64,000 bases of DNA from CAWHNT01 sp963830775 (GTDB lineage Bacteria > Pseudomonadota > Alphaproteobacteria > Geminicoccales > Geminicoccaceae): NCBI GenBank assembly GCA_963830775.1, contig CAWHNT010000046.1:83397-147396 (forward strand), in the 5' to 3' direction. The notes beneath the pieces are model-generated. The model worked only from the letters and a program-made list of their open reading frames with translations. It did not search any database and had not been told where the DNA came from. Both the position numbers and the translations under genes were made by a program. Of this stretch, positions 56,636-64,000 are shown one piece after another. The stretch's first letter is position 1; each line of letters opens with the position of its first letter.

Positions 56636-57559
56636 ATGAGCTTCTTCCCGCCGCCCCGCCGGATCGAGACCACCGTTTTCACCCGGCTGCCCGACCGGTT
56701 CCGGCGGCCGCGCCCTACCGCCTGGGCCGATGCCAACCGTGCCGGAAAGGAAATCGATTCCTTCCTCGAAGGCCCGGCCTTCGATCGCTCTGGCCGCCTC
56801 TACGTCACCGACATCCCCTTCGGCCGTATCTTCCGCATCTCTGCCGAAGGCGAGTGGGAGCAGGTGGCCGAGTATGACGGCTGGCCGAACGGCCTCAAGA
56901 TCCACCGCGATGGCCGGCTGTTCATCACCGACTACAAGCGTGGGTTACTCATTATCGATCCTGAAACAGGTACGGTAACGCCGTTTCTGGAGACCGCTTT
57001 CTCCGAAGGCTTCAAAGGCGTCAATGATCTGGTATTCTCCGCCAAGGGCGACATCTTCTTCACCGACCAAGGCCAGACTGGCCTCCAGGATCCGACCGGT
57101 CGCGTATACCGTTACTCGGCTGACGGCATCCTGACCCGCCTGATCGATACAGTGCCGAGCCCGAACGGCCTTGTTCTGGATGCCGAGGACAAGGTCCTCT
57201 TCGTGGCCGCGACCCGGGCCAACCAGATCTGGCGCTTGCCGCTGCACCCGAGCGGCACGACCCTGAAGGTAAGCGTCTTTGCTCACCTTCATGGTGGACC
57301 CAGCGGGCCGGATGGCTTGGCCATGGATCAGGAGGGTTGCCTTCTGATCGCCCATGCCGGCTTTGGGTCGGTGTGGCGCCTGTCGCCACGCGCCGAGCCG
57401 CTCGAGCGGATCGTATCCTGCACCGGCTACTCAGCAACCAATCTTGCCTTCGGCGGCCCTGAGAGGAAGAGCCTCTTCATCACTGACTCCGATGGCGGAA
57501 ACATCCTCCGGGCGGAACTACCGGTGCCGGGCCAGCTCCTCTACTCGCATCAGGACTGA
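56636..57559 (+). CDS. SMP-30/gluconolactonase-family protein
   Basis: A 307-residue six-bladed beta-propeller lactonase. FLEGPAFDRSGRLYVTDIPF contains the metal-binding Glu, GVNDLVFSAKGDIFFTDQG the Asn/Asp pair, and SPNGLVLDAEDKVLFVAATR and PDGLAMDQEGCLLIAHAGFG the later blades and Asp. It would open a sugar or aldonic acid lactone. Its place directly behind the binding protein suggests it acts on the imported compound or an upstream lactone. Uninterrupted. Confidence 0.87.
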   Translation: MSFFPPPRRIETTVFTRLPDRFRRPRPTAWADANRAGKEIDSFLEGPAFDRSGRLYVTDIPFGRIFRISAEGEWEQVAEYDGWPNGLKIHRDGRLFITDYKRGLLIIDPETGTVTPFLETAFSEGFKGVNDLVFSAKGDIFFTDQGQTGLQDPTGRVYRYSADGILTRLIDTVPSPNGLVLDAEDKVLFVAATRANQIWRLPLHPSGTTLKVSVFAHLHGGPSGPDGLAMDQEGCLLIAHAGFGSVWRLSPRAEPLERIVSCTGYSATNLAFGGPERKSLFITDSDGGNILRAELPVPGQLLYSHQD

Positions 57560-57690
57560 GCCTCGTTTGAGCCCTACAGGCAGGGCGGCCTTGCGATGCT
57601 ACAGGCTGCTCCGTACATCCCGATCTGTCCGACGGCGATGCGGATGATGTTGTCCGTCCTCACCCCCGGCATCGGAGGCGAGCACCCGTC

Positions 57691-58437
57691 ATGGCTATGA
57701 AGAACCGCAGCCGACCTGCTGTCGAGGGAGTCGCCACGGCAGACCGGGTCCTCTCGCTTCTGACCACCTTCCGAAAAGGGGACGGCGCGCTCTCTCTGGC
57801 CGAGCTTTCGGCCAGGACCGGGCTCGTGAAGAGCACGATCATGCGTCTGGCGGTCTCCTTGGAGGAGCATGGGCTGCTCGTGCGGCTGAGGGACGGGAGC
57901 TACCAGCTCGATGCTGAGGTGCTGCGGCTCGGTGCGATCTACCAGCAGTCCTTCAAGCTCGAGAACTTCGTCCTGCCCGTGCTTGAGGAATTGGTTGCCC
58001 GGCTCAGCGAGACCGCTTCGTTCTATGTGCGCCGGGGTGAGCAGCGTCTGTGCCTGTTCCGGGTGGAGTCGCCGCATCTGCTCCGATTGCATATCCGTGA
58101 AGGCGACATGCTTCCCTTGGACTCCTCGGCGACGGCCCAGGTCTTACGGATCTTCGGCGCCGATCCCATCCCAGCCTACGCACTCGGCATTGAGCTGCCG
58201 ATCTATACCGCTGGCGTTACCGACCCCCACACGGCCTCTCTGGCCATGCCTGTGTTCGACAGCAGCGGGAGCCTAAGCGGTGCTCTCACCATCTCGGGCC
58301 CAATCGTACGCCTGACGGCCAAGCGCGCGCACGCCATCATGAGCGTGATAAGGGTCGCAGGCTTGAACCTGACGAAGGCCCTTGGCGGCCACTATCCCAG
58401 CATCAAGCATGTGGTGGACGAAGCCGTGAGCGCTTAG
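57691..58437 (+). CDS. IclR-family transcriptional regulator
   Basis: A 248-residue regulator. The N-terminal winged helix contains ALSLAELSARTGLVKSTIMR and HGLLVRLRDGSYQLDAEVLR. The C-terminal effector domain has SETASFYVRRGEQRLCLFRV, LPLDSSATAQVLRIFGAD and a C-terminal LSGALTISGPIVRLT. IclR proteins control uptake and breakdown of aromatic and organic acids. Related palindromes lie upstream of both TctC genes, so it probably governs this region. Confidence 0.9.
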   Translation: MAMKNRSRPAVEGVATADRVLSLLTTFRKGDGALSLAELSARTGLVKSTIMRLAVSLEEHGLLVRLRDGSYQLDAEVLRLGAIYQQSFKLENFVLPVLEELVARLSETASFYVRRGEQRLCLFRVESPHLLRLHIREGDMLPLDSSATAQVLRIFGADPIPAYALGIELPIYTAGVTDPHTASLAMPVFDSSGSLSGALTISGPIVRLTAKRAHAIMSVIRVAGLNLTKALGGHYPSIKHVVDEAVSA

Positions 58438-59007
58438 CTGCGCTCGCTCGCCATTGCAGAAGGCCGTGCCGTTCCGCCGCGGACTGCGGCCGGCATAGGC
58501 GATTGAAACGCCGTTTCGTCATGAGATATAGACCGGACTGTAGAGGTCGCTAGTTCAGGCCACTCTGCAACGACATTCAACGACACCCAGGCCGAGTTCG
58601 GGAGGCGGCCTGCGGTGGTCCAGCCGGTGCGGGAGCACGTTGCGGTTTGGCGGCGTTTGCCCGCAGCCCCGCATCCTACAGGCGGTGAGGCGCGGCCTTG
58701 CTTCTCCAGTCCGAGGCACTGCCCCGATGACTAGAACCATCTCCGTTACCGGCCCGAACCTGGCCCAGAGCGCCATCGCGGTCGCGGAACGGCGAAATGG
58801 CGGAATGGCGCAACACCAGGGCCGTGACGATGGGTGCAATCGCCCTGTCAGTGGCCGAGCATGTGCTGACAGTCAACTTCTCGACCGCCAAGTCACTTCC
58901 CTAGATCAGCCGCCGGAATCGCAACGGCTACTAGGACAAGGCGCCCAAAACGCGCGCCGCGCTTACGGGCAAATCCACGAGAATCGTGAGCAATGAGGAG
59001 GCTTCTC
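58438..59007. other. Long intergenic region upstream of the second TctC operon
   Basis: No gene is supported here. Short readings exist on both strands (for example 58640-58996) but have no recognisable domain. The only clear signal is the palindrome at 58505-58517. The final bases hold AGGAGG (58996-59001) for the next gene. Confidence 0.5.
58505..58517. promoter_or_regulatory. IclR-type operator candidate
   Basis: GAAACG C CGTTTC is a perfect palindrome with a KdgR/IclR-like core (GAAAC...GTTTC). It lies between the IclR gene and the operon it may control. Confidence 0.5.
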
Positions 59008-59985
59008 ATGCCGTCGTTCCGTCGCCGCTCGCTGGTGCGAGTGCTCGCCGCTGCTGTGCTCGTCAACCTGGCCTGGAGCGCCGCGCCGGCATGGGCCGAG
59101 ATCAAGGGCCTTGAGATCATCGCGCCTGCCAACCCGGGCAGCGGCTACGACCAGGCTGCACGGGCGATGCAGCAGGCGCTGCATGAATTGGGCCTCGCGT
59201 CGGGCGTGCAGGTGGTGAACATCCCGGGCGCTGGCGGCACGGTGGGCCTGGCCCAGTTCGTCTCCGGCAAGAAGCGCAGCCCCACCATCCTGGTGACCGC
59301 CTTCAGCATGGTGGGTGCCATCATCACGAACAAATCGCCGGTGACGCTCGACGCTGCCGAGCCGCTGGCCCTGCTCGTGCGCGAGTACGGGATCCTCACC
59401 GTGCCCGCCAGTTCGGACATCAAGACGATGCAGGATCTGGTGGCGAAGCTGAAGGCCGATCCCGGCCAGGTAGCCTGGGGCCTCGGCTCCTCGGGCGGTG
59501 TCGACCACGTTCTGGCCGGGCGGATCATGAAGGCCGTAGGCGCGGACCCCAGCAAGCTCAAGGGTGTCCATTATGCGGCTGGCGGTGAGCAGGTTGCAGC
59601 GGCGTTGGGTGGTCACGTCACCGTCGCGGTCGGAGGCGTGTCCGAATTCGGGCCCCAGGTTCAGGCCGGCCAGCTCCGGGCCATCGGAGTCTCCTCGGCC
59701 GAGCGGCTGAAGACCGTGGATGCGCCGACGCTGAAGGAGCAGGGCGTCGACGTGGAGCTCGGGACCTGGCGCGGCGTGATGGCTCACCCGCAGATGCGGG
59801 CGGCCGACAAGAAGGCGTTGACGGAGGCGATCGCCGCGATGGTGAAGACGCCTTCCTGGCAGAACACGCTGGCCAAGTTCGGCTGGATCGACGCCTACGA
59901 GCCGGCGGAAGAGTTCGGCGCCCTTCTCAAGCAGCAGGAGGAGCTGATCGGGTCGTCGCTCAAGGATCTCGGACTGGCGGGCTGA
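59008..59985 (+). CDS. Tripartite tricarboxylate transporter solute-binding protein (TctC/Bug), second copy
   Basis: A 325-residue periplasmic protein. Signal peptide SLVRVLAAAVLVNLAWSAAP with cleavage after AWA precedes the Bug fold: IIAPANPGSGYDQAARAMQQ, NIPGAGGTVGLAQFVSGKK and AWGLGSSGGVDHVLAGRIM. It is more like the TctC group that works with TctB/TctA, consistent with tctB in the same operon. ATG 59008 is chosen because AGGAGG (58996-59001) stands six bases upstream; ATG 58993 is in frame but lies before it. Start of the operon TctC-CitE-CoA transferase-TctB. Confidence 0.88.
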   Translation: MPSFRRRSLVRVLAAAVLVNLAWSAAPAWAEIKGLEIIAPANPGSGYDQAARAMQQALHELGLASGVQVVNIPGAGGTVGLAQFVSGKKRSPTILVTAFSMVGAIITNKSPVTLDAAEPLALLVREYGILTVPASSDIKTMQDLVAKLKADPGQVAWGLGSSGGVDHVLAGRIMKAVGADPSKLKGVHYAAGGEQVAAALGGHVTVAVGGVSEFGPQVQAGQLRAIGVSSAERLKTVDAPTLKEQGVDVELGTWRGVMAHPQMRAADKKALTEAIAAMVKTPSWQNTLAKFGWIDAYEPAEEFGALLKQQEELIGSSLKDLGLAG

Positions 59986-60003
59986 CCGGGCCTGCCACCT
60001 TCG

Positions 60004-60906
60004 ATGCGCAGCAAGCTCTTCGTTCCGGGATCTCGCCCCGAGCTGTTCGCCAAGGCCCTGGCCGGTGCCGCCGACGCGATCTCGATCGATCTCGAGGATG
60101 CGGTCGAGGAGGGCCGCAAGGCGGAGGCGCGTGCCCAGGTGGGCGGGCTCCTCCGCTCGATGCCGCCCTCCTCCTCCGGCAAGGTCATCATCGTCCGTGT
60201 GAACGGACTGGATAGCCGGCACATCGAGGCCGACCTGGACGCTGTCGTCTGGCCGGCCCTGGATCTCCTGAACCTGCCCAAAGCGGAGTCGGCAGACGAT
60301 ATCCTAGCCTTGGCGAAGGCGCTCGCTCGCCTTGAGAGCGAACGCGGCATCGAGCGGCACATCGGCATTCTCGCCACCATTGAGTCGCCGCAGGGCCTGC
60401 GCCGTGCGGCCTCGATCGCGGCCGCCGATCCCCGCGTCGCAGGACTGCAGATCGGATTCGGCGATCTCTTCGAGCCGCTCGGCATTGATCGCCAGGATGC
60501 GGCAGCGGTTCACCAGGTGCAGCTTCAGATGCGTCTTGCCGCCGGTGAAGCCGGTGTCTGGGCCTATGATGCGGCCTACGCCGTGGTGAAAGACCCTGAA
60601 GGTTTCAGGAAGGAGGCCGAGGCCGCCCGCCGCCTCGGCTATCTCGGCAAGAGCTGCATCCACCCGAGCCAGGTGGCGCTGGCCAACGAAGTGTTCCGGC
60701 CAGCCGATGCGGAGATCGCCTGGGCGCTCCGCGTCACCGAGGCCGCGCAGGAGGCGAAGGGGAAGGGGATCGGGGCCTTCCTGGTCGACGGCCGGATGAT
60801 CGACGCCCCCTTCATTCAACGCGCCGAAACGATGCTGGCCGTTGCCCGACGGCTCGGCCTTCTGCCTCCCAAGCCGGGAGCCACTCATGACCTTGAAGTC
60901 GCGTGA
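60004..60906 (+). CDS. HpcH/HpaI aldolase/citrate lyase-family protein (CitE-like CoA-ester lyase)
   Basis: A 300-residue TIM-barrel lyase that cleaves 3-hydroxyacyl-CoA esters such as malyl- or citramalyl-CoA into acetyl-CoA and an oxoacid. SKLFVPGSRPELFAKAL is the start, SIDLEDAVEEGRKAEAR binds Mg, IIVRVNGLDSR carries the Arg, and HIGILATIESPQGLRRA the Glu. LQIGFGDLFEPLGI supplies the Asp, and YLGKSCIHPSQVALANEVF closes the barrel. It overlaps the CoA-transferase gene by 20 bases, so the two act together: load CoA, then cleave. Confidence 0.88.
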   Translation: MRSKLFVPGSRPELFAKALAGAADAISIDLEDAVEEGRKAEARAQVGGLLRSMPPSSSGKVIIVRVNGLDSRHIEADLDAVVWPALDLLNLPKAESADDILALAKALARLESERGIERHIGILATIESPQGLRRAASIAAADPRVAGLQIGFGDLFEPLGIDRQDAAAVHQVQLQMRLAAGEAGVWAYDAAYAVVKDPEGFRKEAEAARRLGYLGKSCIHPSQVALANEVFRPADAEIAWALRVTEAAQEAKGKGIGAFLVDGRMIDAPFIQRAETMLAVARRLGLLPPKPGATHDLEVA

Positions 60907-62137
60907 CTACACGCCCGAGGCCAAGGGTACGCTGGCGGGCATCCGTGTCCTCGATCTCTCACGTCTCTTCGCCGGTAACGTGCTCACCCAGATCCTCGGT
61001 GACTTCGGGGCCGAGGTGATCAAGGTCGAGCCGCCGGCCGGTGACACCTTGCGCGCCTGGCGCACGAACGACGTGCCGACGCACTGGAAGATCTACGCGC
61101 GCAACAAGAAGAGCCTCGGCCTGGAGCTGCGCAAGCCCGAGGCGCGCGCGCTGCTGCTGCGCCTCATCCCCTCGGCTCACCTCTTCGTCGAGAGCTTCCG
61201 GCCCGGCACGCTGGAGAAGATGGGTCTCGGGCCGGAGCAATTGCTGGAGCTGAACCCGAGACTGGTCATCGTTCGGATCTCGGGCTTCGGGCAGACGGGC
61301 CCTTACCGCCTGCGCCCCGGCTTCGGCACGCTGATCGAGGGCATGTCCGGCTTCGCCGCGATCAACGGCTTTGCCGACCGCGAGCCGGTGCTGCCGCCCA
61401 TGTATCTGGCCGATGGCGTGGCCGGGTTGTACGGCGCTTCCGCCGCGATGATCGCTCTGCGCGAGGTCGAGATCAATGGCGGCCGCGGTCAGGTGATCGA
61501 CCTGCCGCTCCTGGACCCGCTGTTCGCCATCCTCAGCCCGCAGGCCGCCAACTACCGGCTGACCGGGACGATGAAGCCGCGCACCGGCAGCCGCTCCACC
61601 AACTCGGCCCCGCGCAATGCCTACAGGTGCAAGGACGGCAAGTATGTCGGGCTGTCGGGCTCGACGCAGAAGATGGCCGAGCGGCTGTTCTACGCCATCG
61701 GCCGGCCCGACCTCGTCGACGATCCGCGTTTCCGCAGCAACGCCGACCGCGTCAGGCACGCCGAGGAGCTCGATGCAATCATTGAGGCGTTCATCGCGGA
61801 GCGCACCCAGGCGGAGAACGTGGCCTTCTTCGAGGCGGCCGAGGTCACGATCGGGCCGATCTACGACATCGCGCAGATCCTCGAAGATCCGCATGTGATC
61901 GAGCGCGAGATCGTCGCCGACTATCCCGATCCGGAGATGGACACTTTGCCGATGCACCATGTGGTGCCGCGGCTCGCCGGCACGCCGGGCTCGATCCGCT
62001 CGCCCGCCCCGGGCCTGGGCGAGCATAACCGCGCCCTACTCCGCGAACTCGGCCTGGATGACCCTGCCTACGCAGAGCTGCTGGTCTCGGGCGTCGTGTG
62101 CGAGGGCAGCCCTCCGACAAAGGAGGACGAGGCGTAA
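60887..62137 (+). CDS. CaiB/BaiF family (class III) CoA-transferase
   Basis: A 416-residue CoA-transferase. GIRVLDLSRLFAGNVLTQIL and DFGAEVIKVEPPAGDTLRAW are the family opening. The catalytic Asp is expected in PMYLADGVAGLYGASAAMIA. Later blocks are SGSTQKMAERLFYAIGRPDL and VAFFEAAEVTIGPIYDIAQI. Members move CoA from succinyl-CoA to mesaconate, itaconate, citramalate or malate. Next to a CitE-like lyase this suggests a C4-C5 hydroxydicarboxylate pathway. Begins inside the lyase gene (ATG 60887) and is uninterrupted. Confidence 0.89.
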   Translation: MTLKSRDYTPEAKGTLAGIRVLDLSRLFAGNVLTQILGDFGAEVIKVEPPAGDTLRAWRTNDVPTHWKIYARNKKSLGLELRKPEARALLLRLIPSAHLFVESFRPGTLEKMGLGPEQLLELNPRLVIVRISGFGQTGPYRLRPGFGTLIEGMSGFAAINGFADREPVLPPMYLADGVAGLYGASAAMIALREVEINGGRGQVIDLPLLDPLFAILSPQAANYRLTGTMKPRTGSRSTNSAPRNAYRCKDGKYVGLSGSTQKMAERLFYAIGRPDLVDDPRFRSNADRVRHAEELDAIIEAFIAERTQAENVAFFEAAEVTIGPIYDIAQILEDPHVIEREIVADYPDPEMDTLPMHHVVPRLAGTPGSIRSPAPGLGEHNRALLRELGLDDPAYAELLVSGVVCEGSPPTKEDEA

Positions 62138-62157
62138 CGAAGACGAGGTAGCTGCGA

Positions 62158-62564
62158 TGACCACGGGCCGGAGCCTGCGGCTGGGCGAGATGGTACTGGC
62201 AGGCGGGGCGCTCGCGCTGGGTCTGTTCATCGCGGTCGAGACCGCGATGCTCGAGGTGGCACCGAGCCAAGCGGCGGTAGGACCGCGGCTGTTTCCTTCG
62301 CTCGTGGCAGCGGGACTGCTGCTGGTAGGAGTGGCTCTCCTAGCGCGAGGCCTTCTCTTTGGCCACATCGCACACGAAGGCGGGTTCGAGCTCGATTGGC
62401 CGGTGGTGGGCCCGAGAGCAGGGATAACGGGGAAGCTCGTTATCTGTAGCTGCTTCTCTATTGGGGCGTTGGGGGTCAAGCCCTTCGGTCACGCCGGTCA
62501 GGTGGTAGTGCCTCTCGCAGGATCCGTGCTTCTCTCCGAGGTCGACCTGGTGGTTGCCCCATGA
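62158..62564 (+). pseudogene. TctB-family transporter subunit, truncated
   Basis: The first ~85 residues match TctB small membrane subunits. A first helix LGEMVLAGGALALGLFIAVE is followed by AVGPRLFPSLVAAGLLLVGV, the conserved GPxxFP motif and second helix. After GFELDWPVVG (about 62410) the sequence turns into unrelated transposon debris and stops at 62564, so the third and fourth helices are lost. No TctA gene is in the window. The transporter is therefore probably broken here, unless another copy serves. Confidence 0.75.
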
Positions 62565-62615
62565 TGGGGTACGACGGGCGGGCGGAATTATCTTGCGAAC
62601 GTCCTTGCCCGAGGT

Positions 62616-62816
62616 GGGTGGGTTTGGACGGCGGTTGCTCGGGCGCCCGCGCCGGCGTGACGCCAGGCCGGCAGCACCCTCGGACCGGAACCGCGCGAGC
62701 AGGCGGAACACCTGCCGCCCGCTCAGGCCCAACAGCGAGGCTGCCTCGGCGACCGGCACCTCGCCGCGGTCCACGCGGGCCAGAGTGTCGACACGGGAGA
62801 GTTCCGCTCGGCTCAT
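62616..62816 (-). pseudogene. ISNCY-like transposase, N-terminal fragment
   Basis: MSRAELSRVDTLARVDRGEV and AEAASLLGLSGRQVFRLLAR form the helix-turn-helix start of ISNCY transposases. It ends after GRPSNRRPN. From 62410 to 62615 lies sequence I cannot assign. From 62817 to 62927 there are short repeats around GACATC that look like an element end. Confidence 0.6.
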
Positions 62817-62927
62817 CAGCACCACCGCCATCCGACACCACCATCAAAGGCCCGACCAGAAGCCTTCGAGGTGACATCTCTATTCTGCGTGGCACTGACA
62901 TCAGCACATTGCGGGGCAGGTTCCAGC

Positions 62928-63994
62928 CGAAGTGCGACAGGCATGTAGTACCACTGCCGTTTAGCCGGCAGTGGCGGTGAAAGCCTCCTGCGGGGTCCTG
63001 AAGCCGAGGCATTTGCGGGGCGTGGCGTTCATCTGGCGCTCGATCTCCTGCAGGCGGGCGGGGGTGAGGGTGGAGAGGTCGAGCTCACCCGGCAGGAAGC
63101 GGCGCAGTCGGCCGTTGGCGTTCTCGACGCTGCCTTTCTGCCAGGGCGAGTGCGGGTCGCAGAAGTAGGTGTCGATGCCGTGGCTCCGGGTCAGCTCGGC
63201 ATAGCCCAGGAACTCCGAGCCGCGGTCGAAGGTGATGGTCTGGCGTGCCGTGGCGGGCAGAGGCCGCAGGGCTTCGCCGATGGCGCCCAGGACATTGCGC
63301 GAGCGCCGGTCGGGGTTGGCGATGAGGCGGACAAGGCGGCTCCTGCGCTCGACCAGGGAGGTTACGTTGGCTTGGCCGTGGGCGCGGCGGAAGATCAGCA
63401 GGTCGGCCTCCCAGTGCCCGATGGCATGGCGCTCACCGATCTCGGCCGGGCGCTGGGCGATCGTCCGCTCGAGCGGGATCTTGAGGCCGCGCGGCTTGCG
63501 GCCGAAGCGTTGCCGCCGCAGCCGCCTGGCGCGGAGCAGATGGCGGTGCAGCTCGAGGGCACGTCCTTCCGGGCTGTAGACGAACTGGTAGATGGTCTCG
63601 TGGCTGACACACGCCTCATCGCCAATGCGCTTCAGCCTGCCGGCGATCTGCTCGGGCGACCACCAGAGCTTGAGCTTCTCGACGACATGGGTGCGCAGGC
63701 GCGGGTCCCGGACGAGCTTGCGCTGCCGGCGGCGACGGCGCCTGGCGCTGTCCTCGGCGGTGACGGGGTAGTAGCCGCGGTATTGCTTCACCTCGCGGAA
63801 CTCGTTGCGGGCGATCTCGCGGTAGATGGTGGAGCGGTGGCGGCCGAGCTGGCCTGCGATCTCCTTGATCGGCAGCTTGGCATTGAGCAGGCGGAAGAGC
63901 GTGCGCCGCTCCTCGAGGGTGAAGTGACGGTAGGGCCGATCCATGCTCCGTCTCCAGCGCTAAGCTCCTGGAAAGCCTAGACTGTCGCACTTCG
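62928..63994 (-). mobile_element. IS30-family element, apparently intact
   Basis: Perfect 13-bp inverted repeats CGAAGTGCGACAG (62928-62940) and CTGTCGCACTTCG (63982-63994) bound a 1,067-bp element with one transposase gene. Flanks are too short on the right to judge the target duplication. Confidence 0.82.
62961..63944 (-). CDS. IS30-family transposase
   Basis: A complete 327-residue DDE transposase. The N-terminal helix-turn-helix is HFTLEERRTLFRLLNAKLPI, with KEIAGQLGRHRSTIYREIAR directly after. The catalytic residues are in HAIGHWEADLLIF (Asp), ITFDRGSEFLGYAELTRSHG (Asp) and SPWQKGSVENANGRLRRFLP (Glu). The C-terminal NATPRKCLGFRTPQEAF is typical of IS30. All three catalytic residues are present, so it is likely functional. 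Confidence 0.93.
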   Translation of the reverse strand: MDRPYRHFTLEERRTLFRLLNAKLPIKEIAGQLGRHRSTIYREIARNEFREVKQYRGYYPVTAEDSARRRRRRQRKLVRDPRLRTHVVEKLKLWWSPEQIAGRLKRIGDEACVSHETIYQFVYSPEGRALELHRHLLRARRLRRQRFGRKPRGLKIPLERTIAQRPAEIGERHAIGHWEADLLIFRRAHGQANVTSLVERRSRLVRLIANPDRRSRNVLGAIGEALRPLPATARQTITFDRGSEFLGYAELTRSHGIDTYFCDPHSPWQKGSVENANGRLRRFLPGELDLSTLTPARLQEIERQMNATPRKCLGFRTPQEAFTATAG

Positions 63995-64000
63995 TGATGG

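Noticed and set aside
58640..58996. 118-codon plus-strand frame in the gap before the second TctC gene
   Set aside because: No recognisable domain or ribosome-binding site, and composition is like non-coding sequence; it also runs through the true gene's Shine-Dalgarno.
62410..62615. Extended TctB reading to 62564 as a complete short protein
   Set aside because: The residues after GFELDWPVVG do not form the expected helices and continue into transposon remains.

Overview
The window is GC-rich (coding third positions almost all G or C) and reads as an alphaproteobacterium of the Rhodospirillales/Geminicoccales type. The clues are dgt next to argS, erpA, DUF29, Bug-family TctC proteins, a YfgM-like gene fused by overlap to bamB, and MarR/IclR regulators. 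No rRNA, tRNA or CRISPR array was found. Placement below class level is inference.

Layout: 0-10 kb holds the 5' end of argS, dgt, erpA, a sugar-type ABC transporter operon (binding protein, double ATPase, two permeases) in which every gene has a +1 frameshift, a DUF29 gene, a HAD phosphatase and two SDR genes. 10.2-17.1 kb is the most unusual part: two CesT-like type III secretion chaperones, each directly upstream of large candidate effectors. One effector has a Fic (AMPylase-like) domain, the second is a Fic paralogue whose catalytic His is Glu, and the third is a decayed protein built from repeated modules. No secretion apparatus genes are in the window. 17.1-24.3 kb is housekeeping (thpR, YfgM-like, bamB, methyltransferase, SGNH hydrolase, OpgC-like membrane protein, an APH/AAA kinase fusion). 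24.3-38.5 kb carries cysK, a sulfurtransferase, transporters, an aldo/keto reductase, RidA, DUF417 plus MarR, SWIB, an oligopeptide-type ABC operon without a binding protein, a YefM-YoeB module and an FGGY sugar kinase.

38.6-50.2 kb is an insertion-sequence graveyard: intact IS1111/IS110 and IS256 copies, a broken IS701 copy holding a triple-hairpin insert, and remnants that look like IS481, ISAs1, IS630, IS66, IS3, IS1595, IS21 and IS1182. Stranded among them are an AT-richer ribbon-helix-helix gene and a full-length but twice-frameshifted glycogen phosphorylase of different base composition.

50.2-62.4 kb is a carboxylic-acid catabolic region: a D-2-hydroxyacid dehydrogenase of the YdiJ type, a DUF1932 dehydrogenase, an RraA-like aldolase/decarboxylase, two TctC solute-binding proteins, an SMP-30 lactonase, an IclR regulator, a CitE-like CoA-ester lyase and a CaiB/BaiF CoA-transferase. 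Together they would import a small (hydroxy)dicarboxylate, load it on CoA and cleave it. The transporter's TctB gene is cut short by transposon debris, and an intact IS30 copy closes the window.

A general caution: about fifteen single-base frameshifts, nearly all +1, break otherwise well-conserved genes. Many may be consensus errors rather than biology.
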